A stretch of DNA of 64,000 bases from Sediminicola sp. YIK13 (GTDB taxonomy: Bacteria; Bacteroidota; Bacteroidia; Flavobacteriales; Flavobacteriaceae), in NCBI RefSeq assembly GCF_001430825.1, contig NZ_CP010535.1:1344501-1408500 (forward strand). The letters run 5' to 3'. Positions 43,137-52,687 of the stretch are shown here, one piece after another. Each line of letters starts with the position of its first letter. Position 1 is the first letter of the stretch. The notes beneath the pieces were generated by a model. That model had not been told where the DNA came from. It ran no database searches and saw nothing but the letters and a program-made list of their open reading frames with translations. The position numbers were made by a program, and so were the translations under genes.

Positions 43137-43166
43137 AGCCCTGTAAGTTTTCTTGCAGGGCTTTTT
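43137..43166 (+). terminator. Terminator between the lipoprotein and dps
   Basis: An 11-bp stem with one G-T pair (43137-43147 with 43152-43162) and a TTTT loop is followed by TTTTG. Confidence 0.82.
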
Positions 43167-43204
43167 GTTGATCCAAAATACAATTTGGTCTGTCCCATTT
43201 GGAA

Positions 43205-43696
43205 TCACATCTGTTCTTCCAACCAAGCTTTCATCATCCAAATCGTTTTTTCCTGTTCCGTTATAAAGTCGCTCATCATAGCATTCGTGCCTTCATCATT
43301 TGCATCATCGGAAGCAGTTAATATTTTGCGTTCAATAACCAAGAGTTCCTTTAATGAATCTACCACCAATCTAATGGTCGCCTCATCCTCTGAAATGTTT
43401 TTACCTACTGGAACCTTGGAATTGGCAATGTAGTCCTCAAAAGTATGCAGCGGCACACCTCCTAAAGTCAAGATACGCTCCGCAATCAGATCTACCTTTA
43501 AATTGGCATCCGTGTACAACTCTTCAAACTTTACATGAAGGTCAAAAAAGCGTTTACCCTTAATATTCCAGTGTATACCTCTTAAGTTTTGGTAATACCT
43601 CTGAAAGTTGGCCAATAAAAGGTTCAAATCTTTGCTTAATATTTTGGATTTATCGGCATCTAGTCCTATACTGTTCAGTTTCATAATGAAATACAT
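43205..43696 (-). CDS. dps: Dps family ferritin-like DNA-protection protein
   Basis: A 163-residue Dps protein, a dodecameric ferroxidase that stores iron and protects DNA. The ferroxidase motif is intact: HWNIKGKRFFDLHVKFEELY gives the His, His, Asp and Glu ligands. The chain ends after the expected fourth helix. ATG 43696 has an AGAGG five bases upstream; an inner ATG at 43684 is also possible. It is divergent from oxyR, whose product commonly controls dps. Confidence 0.93.
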   Translation of the reverse strand: MYFIMKLNSIGLDADKSKILSKDLNLLLANFQRYYQNLRGIHWNIKGKRFFDLHVKFEELYTDANLKVDLIAERILTLGGVPLHTFEDYIANSKVPVGKNISEDEATIRLVVDSLKELLVIERKILTASDDANDEGTNAMMSDFITEQEKTIWMMKAWLEEQM

Positions 43697-43784
43697 TTAT
43701 CCTCTAAAAGTATAAAATTAAAGCAGCTATATAGTATAGGTTTTATCGATAGTTTTTATAATTTTATCACTTAATTTTATTGTT

Positions 43785-44726
43785 ATGACCATTACCCAAT
43801 TGCAGTATGTTTTGGCCGTTGCCGAATATCAAAATTTCACCCTTGCAGCCGAAAAGAGTTTTGTCACCCAACCTACCTTAAGTATGCAGGTACAAAAATT
43901 GGAGGACGAATTGGACATATTGATTTTTGATCGAAGTAAAAAACCAATTTCCGTGACCGAGGTCGGTCAAAAAATAGTTTCCCAAGCAAAAAATATTGTT
44001 AACGAAGCCAACCGCATCAAGGATATCGTAGACCAAGAAAAAGGTTTTATAGGAGGGGAATTTACCTTGGGCATTATACCTACCATTATGCCTACCCTTC
44101 TCCCGATGTTCCTTAAGACATTTATAAAAAAATACCCTAAGGTCAATCTGATTATTAAGGAACAAAACACAGATGGACTTATACGGAATATTCAGGACGG
44201 ACATTTAGATGCAGCTATAGCCGCGACACCTTTAGAAGTGGAGTATATAAAGGAACGTCCTTTATATTACGAACCTTTTGTTGGTTACGTACCACCGAAC
44301 AATAAATTACACAAATTAGAGACACTAAACCCAGAAGATTTGGATATAAATGAAGTGCTCTTGTTAAAGGACGGACATTGTTTCAGGGATGGGATCATTA
44401 ATTTATGTAAGTCAACCAAAAGTTTCGAGGATGACCATTTTCAACTTCAGAGCGGAAGTTTCGAAACCCTGGTGAATCTATCAAATGAAGGATTGGGAAT
44501 GACGCTTTTACCGTTTCTAAACACCTTGGAGCTGGATGAAAAGAAAAAACAAAATTTAAGGTATTTCAACAGTCCCTCTCCTGCCAGGGAGGTGAGTTTG
44601 ATATATCATAAGAGTGAATTGAAAATTCAGATCACAGAGGCCATTAGAGAAGTTATTGCCAGCGTGGTCAGGGGTGCCATTGCCTTTCAAGATGTAAAGA
44701 TCATAAGTCCCATTACCAAAAAGTAA
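43785..44726 (+). CDS. oxyR: LysR-type peroxide regulator OxyR
   Basis: A 313-residue LysR-type activator. The N-terminal winged helix-turn-helix spans about 1-60 (FTLAAEKSFVTQPTLSMQVQKL). The effector domain holds the two redox cysteines Cys199 and Cys208 in GHCFRDGIINLC, the same spacing and numbering as E. coli OxyR, so peroxide should form the activating disulfide. It lies 88 nt from the divergent dps gene. TAATTTTA boxes at 43759 and 43772 are weak promoter candidates. Transcription ends at the hairpin 44862-44887. Confidence 0.95.
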   Translation: MTITQLQYVLAVAEYQNFTLAAEKSFVTQPTLSMQVQKLEDELDILIFDRSKKPISVTEVGQKIVSQAKNIVNEANRIKDIVDQEKGFIGGEFTLGIIPTIMPTLLPMFLKTFIKKYPKVNLIIKEQNTDGLIRNIQDGHLDAAIAATPLEVEYIKERPLYYEPFVGYVPPNNKLHKLETLNPEDLDINEVLLLKDGHCFRDGIINLCKSTKSFEDDHFQLQSGSFETLVNLSNEGLGMTLLPFLNTLELDEKKKQNLRYFNSPSPAREVSLIYHKSELKIQITEAIREVIASVVRGAIAFQDVKIISPITKK

Positions 44727-44861
44727 TTTCTGTTTTAATTTTCCACAAGCATGTAATCTGAGGGATAGAGAGAAGGGTAGATATCCCTTGTCCGAAAATT
44801 AAATCTTTCCTTTTTAAAGATTTGTTTAGGAAAAATTAATTTTTGAACCTCCAGTAAATAA

Positions 44862-44887
44862 AAAAGCCACTCGATTAAGTGGCTTTT
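44862..44887 (-). terminator. Bidirectional terminator between oxyR and a small gene
   Basis: A 10-bp perfect stem (44862-44871 with 44878-44887) with a 6-nt loop. Six T residues follow in the leftward sense; the rightward sense has only a short T run, so leftward use is better supported. Confidence 0.82.
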
Positions 44888-44891
44888 ATAT

Positions 44892-45089
44892 TTATGGTTG
44901 TATGTAAATTAAACATTGCTTTAATTCCGGCTTGTCGGTAATGAATTGTTTTAGCCAATGTTTTAATTCCTCTACCTCTACGGGTAGTAATCTAGAAATC
45001 GCTTTTTCCAACTCCTTACAAAACAGCATTGAGTCGAAACTAACTTTTTGAAGTACAGTTTTGGTATACTCCAGCATAGCTTTAGCCAT
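44892..45089 (-). CDS. Conserved small helical protein of unknown function
   Basis: A 65-residue protein beginning MAKAMLEYTKTVLQKVSFD, with an amphipathic helical pattern (ELEKAISRLLPVEVEELKHW) and no signal peptide. It has its own terminator directly behind it and a promoter-length gap in front, which supports it being a gene. Small proteins of this kind recur in flavobacteria, but I know of no function. Confidence 0.7.
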   Translation of the reverse strand: MAKAMLEYTKTVLQKVSFDSMLFCKELEKAISRLLPVEVEELKHWLKQFITDKPELKQCLIYIQP

Positions 45090-45235
45090 ATTTCAAAGTT
45101 TTTATAAAAGGTTATTACCGCTAATTTAACGAATTAGGAGGAAAAAAATTGTATTATCTTCGTAAAAAAAAGAATAATTTCCAACTGTGATAGAAAATTA
45201 TCTAATAATACGTCTCTTGTGAGCACTTGATTTTT

Positions 45236-46507
45236 ATGACCAAAACAACCGTAATCCTCTTTTTTTCAGCTATTTTAATAGGGTGTTCCGCCACTAGAGA
45301 AAGAAAGCTAAACAAGAGTGTAGTCAATAGAATCAATAGCGGCTATTTTGAAAATCAATTTACCGGGTGTATCGTTTATGACCCCGTAACCAAGGACACA
45401 CTATTCCAGTATAATTCAAAAAAATACTTTTTACCGGCAAGTAATACCAAAATCTTTACCCTCTATACTGCCCTTCAATTATTACCACAGCAGATTCCAA
45501 GTTTAAAATATATTTCTAAAAACGATACGCTTTACGTTGAGGGGACGGGCGACCCTTCTTTCCTTCATCCCATACTCAAAGATAGTACGGTTGTATATTT
45601 TTTAGCCAAGTCAAAGAATATCGCCCTTCATCTAACTAATTTTGATGATGATGATTTTGGTCCAGGATGGTCGTGGGAGGATTACGACCAATATTATGCC
45701 CCCGCAAGAAGTCCATTGCCACTGTACGGAAACATAACTACCATAAGTAAATTAGATACGCTTAGGGTGACTCCCTCCTTGTTTAGAGATAGCATCGTTT
45801 TATCAGCTTCTGACAAAAAAAGAAAATTACACCAGAACATTTTTTATTTTGATCCTAGTCGTAAAGATACTTTAGAGGTGCCTTTTATAATAAACACTAA
45901 GGTTACCAAGACGTTTTTGGAAAAGGCCTTAGATAGGGAAGTCGGACTAATATCAGAAATGCCCAGTGGACCTAAGGATATTTTATATGGTATTCCTTCA
46001 GATTCCCTTTATAAAAGAATGATGCACGAAAGTGATAATTTTATTGCAGAACAACTTTTAATACTTGCATCCTCTTCCTTGTCCGATACCTTAAATGGCA
46101 AAATTGCACGGGATTATATTCTCGCCAATCAATTATCTTCCCTGAGGCATCCTCCAAGGTGGGTAGACGGATCTGGACTTTCCCGCTACAATCTATTTAC
46201 CCCGGAATCCATGGCAGTTGTGCTTCAAAAGATGTATGAAGACCTTCCTAAAGAAAGACTGTTCCGTCTTTTCCCTGCTGGAGGAGAAAATGGAACACTT
46301 TCAGACTGGTTTAGGGGAAATCCCAAGCCCTATATATATGCAAAATCGGGCTCTATGGGCAATACCTATTGTCTAAGCGGCTATTTGCTGACCAATTCTG
46401 GAAAAACACTGATCTTTAGTTTTATGAACAATCACCATAAGCAACCTTCAGCCAGCTTAAAAAAAGAAATGACTATGATTTTTGAGATGATGAGGGATAC
46501 GTATTAA
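45236..46507 (+). CDS. dacB: D-alanyl-D-alanine carboxypeptidase/endopeptidase (PBP4, S13)
   Basis: A 423-residue penicillin-binding protein that trims or cleaves peptidoglycan cross-links in the periplasm. It is a lipoprotein (AILIGCSATR). The S13 active-site motifs are all present: SxxK at Ser69-Lys72 (SNTK), SxN at Ser266-Asn268 (SDN), and KSG at Lys370-Gly372. The domain between the first two motifs is shorter than in E. coli PBP4. ATG 45236 starts the signal; a TTG three codons upstream is unlikely. The last 35 nt overlap the end of the convergent msrA gene. Confidence 0.92.
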   Translation: MTKTTVILFFSAILIGCSATRERKLNKSVVNRINSGYFENQFTGCIVYDPVTKDTLFQYNSKKYFLPASNTKIFTLYTALQLLPQQIPSLKYISKNDTLYVEGTGDPSFLHPILKDSTVVYFLAKSKNIALHLTNFDDDDFGPGWSWEDYDQYYAPARSPLPLYGNITTISKLDTLRVTPSLFRDSIVLSASDKKRKLHQNIFYFDPSRKDTLEVPFIINTKVTKTFLEKALDREVGLISEMPSGPKDILYGIPSDSLYKRMMHESDNFIAEQLLILASSSLSDTLNGKIARDYILANQLSSLRHPPRWVDGSGLSRYNLFTPESMAVVLQKMYEDLPKERLFRLFPAGGENGTLSDWFRGNPKPYIYAKSGSMGNTYCLSGYLLTNSGKTLIFSFMNNHHKQPSASLKKEMTMIFEMMRDTY

Positions 46508-47003
46508 TCTTTTCTCTATCAATCAGATCCGCAAAATCAAGGTTTATTTTATTCAATTTTGGAGCTATATAGGTCTCACAAAAAGGTTTTTCCGGATTGG
46601 TATAGTAGTAGTTATGAAACTGCTCTTCCGAAGCCTTAAAATCTTTGTAAAGCAAAACTTGGGTGATCAAAGGATCAACAAAATCCTTTTGTAAATATCT
46701 CAAAATATTCCTCACCCCTGAAATTTCCCGTTCGTCAAAAACATAAACAGCGGACCTGTATTTCCTCCTAAAGGAGTGATCCGCGGTACTGTTGTGGGTA
46801 TGAAGATGAACAGAAATAAGTTCTTTTAGTGTAAGCTCGTCCTGGTTAAACGAAACGATGACCGCTTCTGAATAGGATGATTCTGGTTCCGTAGCTGCTA
46901 TAAAGCCTTGCGCTACATGGGTCACTCCTTTAAGTGATTGGAATACTGCCTCTGTACACCAATGACATCCTCCTCCAAATCCTATTTTATGAATGGCCTG
47001 CAT
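46473..47003 (-). CDS. msrA: Peptide methionine sulfoxide reductase MsrA
   Basis: A 176-residue MsrA, repairing methionine-S-sulfoxide with thioredoxin. The catalytic motif is GGCHWCTEAVFQ (Cys13), with a His where most family members have Phe (GCFW). Other landmarks are GFIAATEPESSYSEAV and RRKYRSAVYVF. It lies convergent to dacB with a 35-nt overlap and in line with nudK, 25 nt after it. It fits the oxidative-stress theme of this region. Confidence 0.92.
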   Translation of the reverse strand: MQAIHKIGFGGGCHWCTEAVFQSLKGVTHVAQGFIAATEPESSYSEAVIVSFNQDELTLKELISVHLHTHNSTADHSFRRKYRSAVYVFDEREISGVRNILRYLQKDFVDPLITQVLLYKDFKASEEQFHNYYYTNPEKPFCETYIAPKLNKINLDFADLIDREKINTYPSSSQKS

Positions 47004-47027
47004 TAGGGAATAGTCGTAACAAACTGG

Positions 47028-47609
47028 TTAAAATAACTCGTGAACTTTGGCATATTGAAGTAGCATGATGGTTTTGGCATCCTTGATAGTACCTTTCTGT
47101 ATCATGTCCAAAGCTTCTTCAAACGTATATTCCAGGATCTCTATATTCTCAGTTTCGTGAGCAGCTCCTCCGCCTTCCCCTACCTTCATATGCTCATCGT
47201 ACTGACCTATAAAGAAATGCAGAATCTCTGATACTGATCCGGGGGACATATAAGATTCGAATACTTTTTTCACTTCCCGAACGCGATATCCCGTCTCTTC
47301 TTCTACCTCTTTTTTGATACAGTCCTCGGGATGGTCCCCGTCCAGAAGTCCGGCACAGACTTCGATCATCATACCTGAAGGATTCCCGTTCATATACGTG
47401 GGCATTCTAAACTGCTTTGTCAACACTACCGTTCCCTTTTCCCGATTGTACAACAAAATGGCTGCCCCGTTGCCACGGTCATAGACTTCCCTGACCTGTT
47501 TTTCCCAAGTTCCATCTTCCTTATGGTATTCAAAAGTGATTTTATGAAGGGTGTACCAGTGGTCCGATAACAATTCCTTCTCTATGTTCTTAACCGTGCC
47601 GTTTTTCAA
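47028..47609 (-). CDS. nudK: Nudix hydrolase, GDP-mannose pyrophosphatase-like
   Basis: A 193-residue Nudix hydrolase similar along its length to E. coli NudK, which cleaves GDP-mannose and related sugar nucleotides. Landmarks are [44 protein letters not shown], the Nudix core [12 protein letters not shown] within [28 protein letters not shown] and a C-terminal DAKTIMLL. In the Nudix box the first Arg is replaced by Lys, as in NudK itself. Upstream of it is a DUF2461 gene in the same direction. Confidence 0.9.
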   Translation of the reverse strand: MKNGTVKNIEKELLSDHWYTLHKITFEYHKEDGTWEKQVREVYDRGNGAAILLYNREKGTVVLTKQFRMPTYMNGNPSGMMIEVCAGLLDGDHPEDCIKKEVEEETGYRVREVKKVFESYMSPGSVSEILHFFIGQYDEHMKVGEGGGAAHETENIEILEYTFEEALDMIQKGTIKDAKTIMLLQYAKVHELF

Positions 47610-47654
47610 TTTTTATGCTGTATTATGAATGTTAGATCTATTTATCCTCCTATT

Positions 47655-48308
47655 CTAGACTGATACTGTTTTGTTCAAATACCGTCTAAAGGGTAACATT
47701 TCTTTATAGACCTCCACAATCTTTTCTTTAAAATTATCCTGCAAAATCTCTTTCTCATTTATGGGGTGTATCACAGCAAAAGTTTTGTTTTTGAGCAAAT
47801 CCAAATGGGGATGGTCCTGACCAAAGCCTTTGGGTGCCATTTTTAATTTCTGGTCCTCTACCAATCCGCCAAAAGTATCTTGAAAAGATTTTTTGTGAAT
47901 TATCTTTTTAAATTCTTCCCCGTCATAATCAATACCATCTCTAATACTTTGTAAGGTTTTTGAATCTGGTCGCCAAAAACCTCCGGCCAACATAGATTCA
48001 TGGATTCCTATCTGAATGTAAAAATCGGCAGTATTGGGCGCTTTGTCCAATCCCGCCCCAAAATGATCTTTGTACACCGGTTTATTTGGATGGAACATAA
48101 GATTATTATTGATTCGGTTTATTCCCTTCTTTCCCGGCGTGGAATAATACTCCTTATCAATGGACTCCAAAATACTGTTTAGATCGTCCAACCAAGAGAT
48201 ATAGCCATCTCTGACCTTATGGTAACGTTTTCTGTTGTCATCCATCCATTCCTTGGAATTGTTCCTTTCCAAATCACGCAGAAAAGCAAACAGCTCTTTA
48301 AAATTCAT
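47655..48308 (-). CDS. DUF2461 family protein
   Basis: A 217-residue soluble protein of the DUF2461 family. It starts with FLRDLERNNSKEWMDDNRKR, and contains INRINNNLMFHPNKPVYKDH and ADFYIQIGIHESMLAGGFW, all typical of the family. The function is not established. It begins a leftward run that continues with nudK and msrA. Confidence 0.9.
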   Translation of the reverse strand: MNFKELFAFLRDLERNNSKEWMDDNRKRYHKVRDGYISWLDDLNSILESIDKEYYSTPGKKGINRINNNLMFHPNKPVYKDHFGAGLDKAPNTADFYIQIGIHESMLAGGFWRPDSKTLQSIRDGIDYDGEEFKKIIHKKSFQDTFGGLVEDQKLKMAPKGFGQDHPHLDLLKNKTFAVIHPINEKEILQDNFKEKIVEVYKEMLPFRRYLNKTVSV

Positions 48309-48378
48309 AAAAAGTTTTCTTGTTGTATAAATTTATACCCATGGGATTATAAACTAAATGAAGCAGTTTTTGGTCTGA

Positions 48379-49179
48379 TCAAAATCTATTGTCACCATCC
48401 AGGATATCCCCTAGGCCTCCAAGGATACTCCCTTCTCCTCTATCTTTACCTCCACCCTTTGGTGCTGCTGCCCAAACTCTACTGGCCAACCTGCTAAAGG
48501 GCAAGGACTGGATAAACACGGTTCCAGGGCCTTTTAAAGTAGCATAGAACAAGCCTTCCCCGCCAAAAACAGTGTTTTTGATCCCTCCAATGAATTCAAT
48601 ATCGTAGTCAATATCTTTTGAAAATCCAATGATACATCCTGTATCTACCTTCAAAACTTCCCCAACTGCCAATACTTTTTTTGCTGTGGTACCTCCGGCG
48701 TGGACAAATGCCAGACCATCACCTTCCAATTTCTGCATAATAAAACCTTCACCTCCAAAAAGGCCCCTTCCGAGTCTCTTGGAAAATTCAATTCCAATAA
48801 TTACACCTTTCGCGGCACATAAAAAAGCATCCTTCTGGCAAATAAAGCGTCCTCCAAATTCCGTGAGATCAATCGGAATAATCTTCCCGGGATAGGGCGA
48901 TGCAAAGCTTACCTTTTTCTTGCCATACCCACTATTTAGGAAAGCCGTCATAAACAAACTTTCCCCTGTCAATAGTCTCTTGCCAGCGGAAAAAAGCTTC
49001 CCTAAGACGCCGTTATCCTGATTGGAGCCATCACCAAAAATGGTATCCATTTTAATATCGGTATCCATCATCATAAAGCTTCCGGCTTCTGCTACCACCG
49101 CTTCCTGTGGATCTAATTCTATTTCCACATATTGCATTTCTTCGCCAAAAATCTCGTAGTCTATTTCGTGTGCATTCAT
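48379..49179 (-). CDS. TIGR00266/AIM24 family protein
   Basis: A 266-residue beta-prism-like protein of the AIM24 family. It begins [20 protein letters not shown], then [20 protein letters not shown], a Gly-rich middle ([20 protein letters not shown]) and [20 protein letters not shown]. The yeast homologue acts in mitochondria; the bacterial role is unknown. ATG 49179 is preferred over the start four codons upstream, because the family begins there. Confidence 0.88.
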   Translation of the reverse strand: MNAHEIDYEIFGEEMQYVEIELDPQEAVVAEAGSFMMMDTDIKMDTIFGDGSNQDNGVLGKLFSAGKRLLTGESLFMTAFLNSGYGKKKVSFASPYPGKIIPIDLTEFGGRFICQKDAFLCAAKGVIIGIEFSKRLGRGLFGGEGFIMQKLEGDGLAFVHAGGTTAKKVLAVGEVLKVDTGCIIGFSKDIDYDIEFIGGIKNTVFGGEGLFYATLKGPGTVFIQSLPFSRLASRVWAAAPKGGGKDRGEGSILGGLGDILDGDNRF

Positions 49180-49264
49180 TTTATAATACATTTCAATTAA
49201 TGCCTATTGGTTGCAAAAAAGCAACTAATGTTACATCCCATAGGTAATTAAAGAAAGGGGACGT

Positions 49265-49720
49265 TTACTTTTTCAACCTAACCGTCCATTCAAAATTAAA
49301 AGTGGAAACCAACACCCCATCTTCATTAACACCTTCCGATTTCATCCAAAAAGTCTGACCTTCCCCTGTAGCTATGGTTTGGTCCAAGGCCGTCTTTATC
49401 AAGGCACCGTCCTTGCAGGTAAAGGTGATCTTACCAGTTGCCTTTTTTGAGAAATTGGCATTGTTATTGGCCACCAACATGGATATTTTCCTGCCACTAT
49501 CCTCTATCTGGTCACTGACCATTGCGCCTGTACTCAGTTCTGCAGCCATCCCTTGAACGGCCCAGAACATAGAATTGAACGGATTCTGATTAAACCATTT
49601 ATGGGTTACAGATGCTACAGCCTTTTCTTTGTCTATATAACGTAATCGGACTCCACTCCACCACGCGGCGGGGAGTTTAAAAAAAGTAAAAGTGTTGAAC
49701 TTTTTAGGGGTAATGGCCAT
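49265..49720 (-). CDS. DUF4442 family thioesterase-like protein
   Basis: A 151-residue hotdog-fold protein of DUF4442, a group related to acyl-CoA thioesterases (PaaI-like). Landmarks are LPAAWWSGVRLRYIDKEKAV, THKWFNQNPFNSMFWAVQGM and AELSTGAMVSDQ. No thioesterase activity can be asserted from sequence. It is divergent from the DUF4870 gene across a 193-nt gap. Confidence 0.85.
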   Translation of the reverse strand: MAITPKKFNTFTFFKLPAAWWSGVRLRYIDKEKAVASVTHKWFNQNPFNSMFWAVQGMAAELSTGAMVSDQIEDSGRKISMLVANNNANFSKKATGKITFTCKDGALIKTALDQTIATGEGQTFWMKSEGVNEDGVLVSTFNFEWTVRLKK

Positions 49721-49861
49721 TTGATTTTATTTTTTTTAAAAATATATAAAATTGAAATCCTATGCTACAAAAACACGCATAATGATTGGGATTACAACTA
49801 TCATAAGCAAACAAATCCCTAATTGAAATTGTTAACAAAACGTTAAATTTTAGTACTATGT

Positions 49862-49894
49862 TTTGCATAATACCTTTTAAAAGATATATATTTG
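49862..49894 (+). promoter_or_regulatory. Promoter TTTG-N21-TATATTTG
   Basis: A complete flavobacterial consensus: -33 TTTG at 49862-49865 and exact TAnnTTTG at 49887-49894, spaced 21 nt. It lies 19 nt upstream of the DUF4870 start, giving a leader of about 13 nt. Confidence 0.65.
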
Positions 49895-49913
49895 TATAAG
49901 AAACTAATAGGCC

Positions 49914-50387
49914 ATGACAGACACACTGACAAAACACGAAAGAAATTTATCAGCATTTATACATGCATCTGTTTTTTCCAGGTATTTTATTCCTTTCGGA
50001 AATATCATACTTCCATTGATTCTTTGGACCATCAACAAAAAGGATTACAAATTTGTGGACTTTAATGGAAAGCAAGTTTTGAATTTTCAGATTAGTCTTC
50101 TTCTTTATGCCCTTGTTCTGGGAGTGCTATCTGTCCCCTTCTTGTTTGGTGCATTTCCAGACATATTTGAAATAGACAATATGATTTTTAATTCATCCAA
50201 AGGCTTTCATTGGAATCTGGATGGATCTAATTTCAATTTTGGAAATCGATTTTTTCCTTTCGGAATAGCTGCACTTGCGCAAGGCGCCCTGGTTGTCATC
50301 AATATCGTCTATAGCATTTTGGGGACAATACGAACCAATGAGGGACAGACATTTAAATATCCAATCAGTATTAATTTTATAAAATAA
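49914..50387 (+). CDS. DUF4870 family small membrane protein
   Basis: A 157-residue integral membrane protein of DUF4870. It starts with the typical TKHERNLSAFIHASVFSRY and FIPFGNIILPLILWTINKKD, then FVDFNGKQVLNFQISLLLY, a polar middle loop and a final membrane helix (ALVVINIVYSILGTIRTNEG). The function is not established. It has the clearest promoter in the window. Confidence 0.9.
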   Translation: MTDTLTKHERNLSAFIHASVFSRYFIPFGNIILPLILWTINKKDYKFVDFNGKQVLNFQISLLLYALVLGVLSVPFLFGAFPDIFEIDNMIFNSSKGFHWNLDGSNFNFGNRFFPFGIAALAQGALVVINIVYSILGTIRTNEGQTFKYPISINFIK

Positions 50388-50519
50388 CAGTATGTGAGTT
50401 TATTCATCAATCAAACAAAAAAGGGCTGTACTCTTTTCAAGGGGAATTCATCACTCCCACCACGTCAAAAACAGGTACAGCAAAAAAACGAACAGTCAAT
50501 TAAATAGAACCATGAAGCT

Positions 50520-50855
50520 ATGAATATAGAAAACACAAAAGCACAAATGCGCAAAGGGGTCTTGGAGTACTGCATATTATCCATCTTGAACGGAGAGGAC
50601 AAATATGCTTCTGAAATCCTGGAGACCTTAAAAGATGCTAAGATGCTGGTGGTAGAGGGTACCATTTACCCTTTACTTACACGATTAAAGAATGCAGGAT
50701 TGCTTAACTACCGTTGGGAAGAAAGCACCTCTGGACCCCCACGTAAATACTACACCTTAACAGAAACAGGTAAAATGTTCCTCAAAGAATTGGACACTAC
50801 CTGGGACGAACTTAGAAAAGCAACAAATCTCGTAACCAACACAAAAAATAGCTAA
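50520..50855 (+). CDS. PadR family transcriptional regulator
   Basis: A 111-residue PadR-like winged helix-turn-helix regulator. It shows MRKGVLEYCILSILNGED, the recognition part EILETLKDAKMLVVEGTIYP, LLTRLKNAGLLNYRWEE, and SGPPRKYYTLTETGK, the classic PadR wing. It is 2 nt upstream of the PspC-domain gene and is expected to control the PadR-PspC-GIN operon, a common flavobacterial arrangement that answers to envelope stress. Confidence 0.93.
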   Translation: MNIENTKAQMRKGVLEYCILSILNGEDKYASEILETLKDAKMLVVEGTIYPLLTRLKNAGLLNYRWEESTSGPPRKYYTLTETGKMFLKELDTTWDELRKATNLVTNTKNS

Positions 50856-50857
50856 CA

Positions 50858-52582
50858 ATGAACAAGACAGTCAACATAAATCTCGCAAATATTCTTTTTC
50901 ATATTGATGAGGAAGCATACCTAAAAATGAGTCGTTACCTCGAAGCAATAAAGCGATCTTTTGCAAACACTTCCGGAAATGACGAAATTCTAAGAGATAT
51001 AGAAGCTAGGATAGCAGAGCTGTTCCAGGAGAAAATGGAAACCGAGAGACAGGTAATTACTTCAAAAGAAGTGGACGAGGTCATCAATATTATGGGTCAG
51101 CCGGAAGATTATATGGTGGACGAGGATATTTTTGAAGATGCTCCCACTGGCAGTGCCAGTAAGACCGCTAAAGTTAAAAAATTATATCGCGATACAGATT
51201 CCAAATTTATCGGTGGGGTATGTTCTGGCTTGGAGTATTATACCGGGATCGATGCGCTGTGGATCAGAATAATATTTATTCTATTAGCAGTTTTCACAGG
51301 GTTTGGGTTTATAGCCTACATACTATTATGGATCTTAGTGCCTGAAGCAACTACCACATCACAAAAATTGGACATGCGCGGAGAACCTGTGAATATTAGC
51401 AACATTGAGCGCAAGGTGAAAGAGGGTTTTGATGACGTTGCCTCCAAAGTTAAAAATGTGGATTATGAAAAAATGGGCGATAAGGTAAAAAGTAGCGGCA
51501 AATCATTTGCCGATGCCCTGGGAGATATTATCATGTTTTTCTTTAAAATTATAGGTAAATTCATAGGTGTTTTACTCATCCTTATCGGAGCCACCTCCTT
51601 GATCGCAATTTTCATAGGCATGTTTACCGTAGGTATTTTGGATATGTTCCACATTCCTGGATTGGATTTTTACGATATGGTAAATTCTACCGATACTCCG
51701 GTGTGGCTTGTCTCGCTTTTAGGCCTTTTTGCCTTCGGGATACCGTTTTTCTTCCTTTTGTATTTAGGGTTAAAAATATTGGTCACCAATTTAAAGTCCA
51801 TTGGCAACATTGTTAAATTTTCACTTTTGGGGCTGTGGTTGTTATCGGTAATTGGTTTAACCATACTTGGTGTTCAACAAGCTTCATCCCATGCCTTTAC
51901 TGGAAGTACTTCAGCAAAAGAACAGTTATATTTTGAAAATGGGCTGGATACGCTGATGATCTCCATGAAAGCCTCAGATTTATATGAGCAGGTAGAAAAT
52001 GGTGGATTCGGTGGCATGTCTGTTGCCTACAATGAAAATGGTGATCGACTTTTATATTCTGAAGATGTCCGATTCGATATAAAAAAATCAGAAGACTCTT
52101 TGGTACACATACGGGTGAGAAAAGATGCTGATGGCAGCTCCTATGAAAATGCCAGGCAAAGGGCGGATAAAATAAATTATAGCTATGCCATAAGTGGCAA
52201 TAACTTATTGCTCGATAATTTCTTGACAACCTCTGTGGAAAGCAAAGTAAGGGATCAAGAGGCGTATATCACCATATTCGTGCCAATTAACACCATAGTT
52301 TCCCTAAATAAATCTACGGAATATCATATGGGATATAGTACTGAAAACGACAGGGATGTCAGCCGTAGAGATATGTACAACTACATCTGGAAAATGAACA
52401 GTAACGGCGTAATGCAATGTCTGGATTGTCCGGAAAATATGGTCGGAGAAATGAACAGAAACAAAAATGGCCACATTATTATTGATGAGAATGGCGTAGA
52501 TATAGACATTAAAGATAAAAATGACAATATCAAGGTCAAGATCAATGAACAGGGAGTACAAATTAAATCCGACGATAATTAA
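50858..52582 (+). CDS. PspC domain membrane protein
   Basis: A 574-residue inner-membrane protein. The N-terminal 90 residues are soluble (LANILFHIDEEAYLKMSRYL, EKMETERQVITSKEVDEVIN). A PspC domain follows at about 107-166 (KLYRDTDSKFIGGVCSGLEY, IIFILLAVFTGFGFIAYILL). Further membrane helices lie at about 223-255, 280-305 and 318-340. The C-terminal 220 residues are extracytoplasmic and beta-rich, ending in an Asp/Lys-rich helical repeat. It is the middle gene of the PadR-PspC-GIN group; its role in sensing envelope stress is inferred from the family. Confidence 0.92.
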   Translation: MNKTVNINLANILFHIDEEAYLKMSRYLEAIKRSFANTSGNDEILRDIEARIAELFQEKMETERQVITSKEVDEVINIMGQPEDYMVDEDIFEDAPTGSASKTAKVKKLYRDTDSKFIGGVCSGLEYYTGIDALWIRIIFILLAVFTGFGFIAYILLWILVPEATTTSQKLDMRGEPVNISNIERKVKEGFDDVASKVKNVDYEKMGDKVKSSGKSFADALGDIIMFFFKIIGKFIGVLLILIGATSLIAIFIGMFTVGILDMFHIPGLDFYDMVNSTDTPVWLVSLLGLFAFGIPFFFLLYLGLKILVTNLKSIGNIVKFSLLGLWLLSVIGLTILGVQQASSHAFTGSTSAKEQLYFENGLDTLMISMKASDLYEQVENGGFGGMSVAYNENGDRLLYSEDVRFDIKKSEDSLVHIRVRKDADGSSYENARQRADKINYSYAISGNNLLLDNFLTTSVESKVRDQEAYITIFVPINTIVSLNKSTEYHMGYSTENDRDVSRRDMYNYIWKMNSNGVMQCLDCPENMVGEMNRNKNGHIIIDENGVDIDIKDKNDNIKVKINEQGVQIKSDDN

Positions 52583-52687
52583 CCAAAAACGGCTCATCAC
52601 CCTTATACAACAGTTCAGTGATAATGAATATTTAAAACCAATCAAAAAATAGACCTTTAATCCACTAAAAAAACAAAAACAACAATC

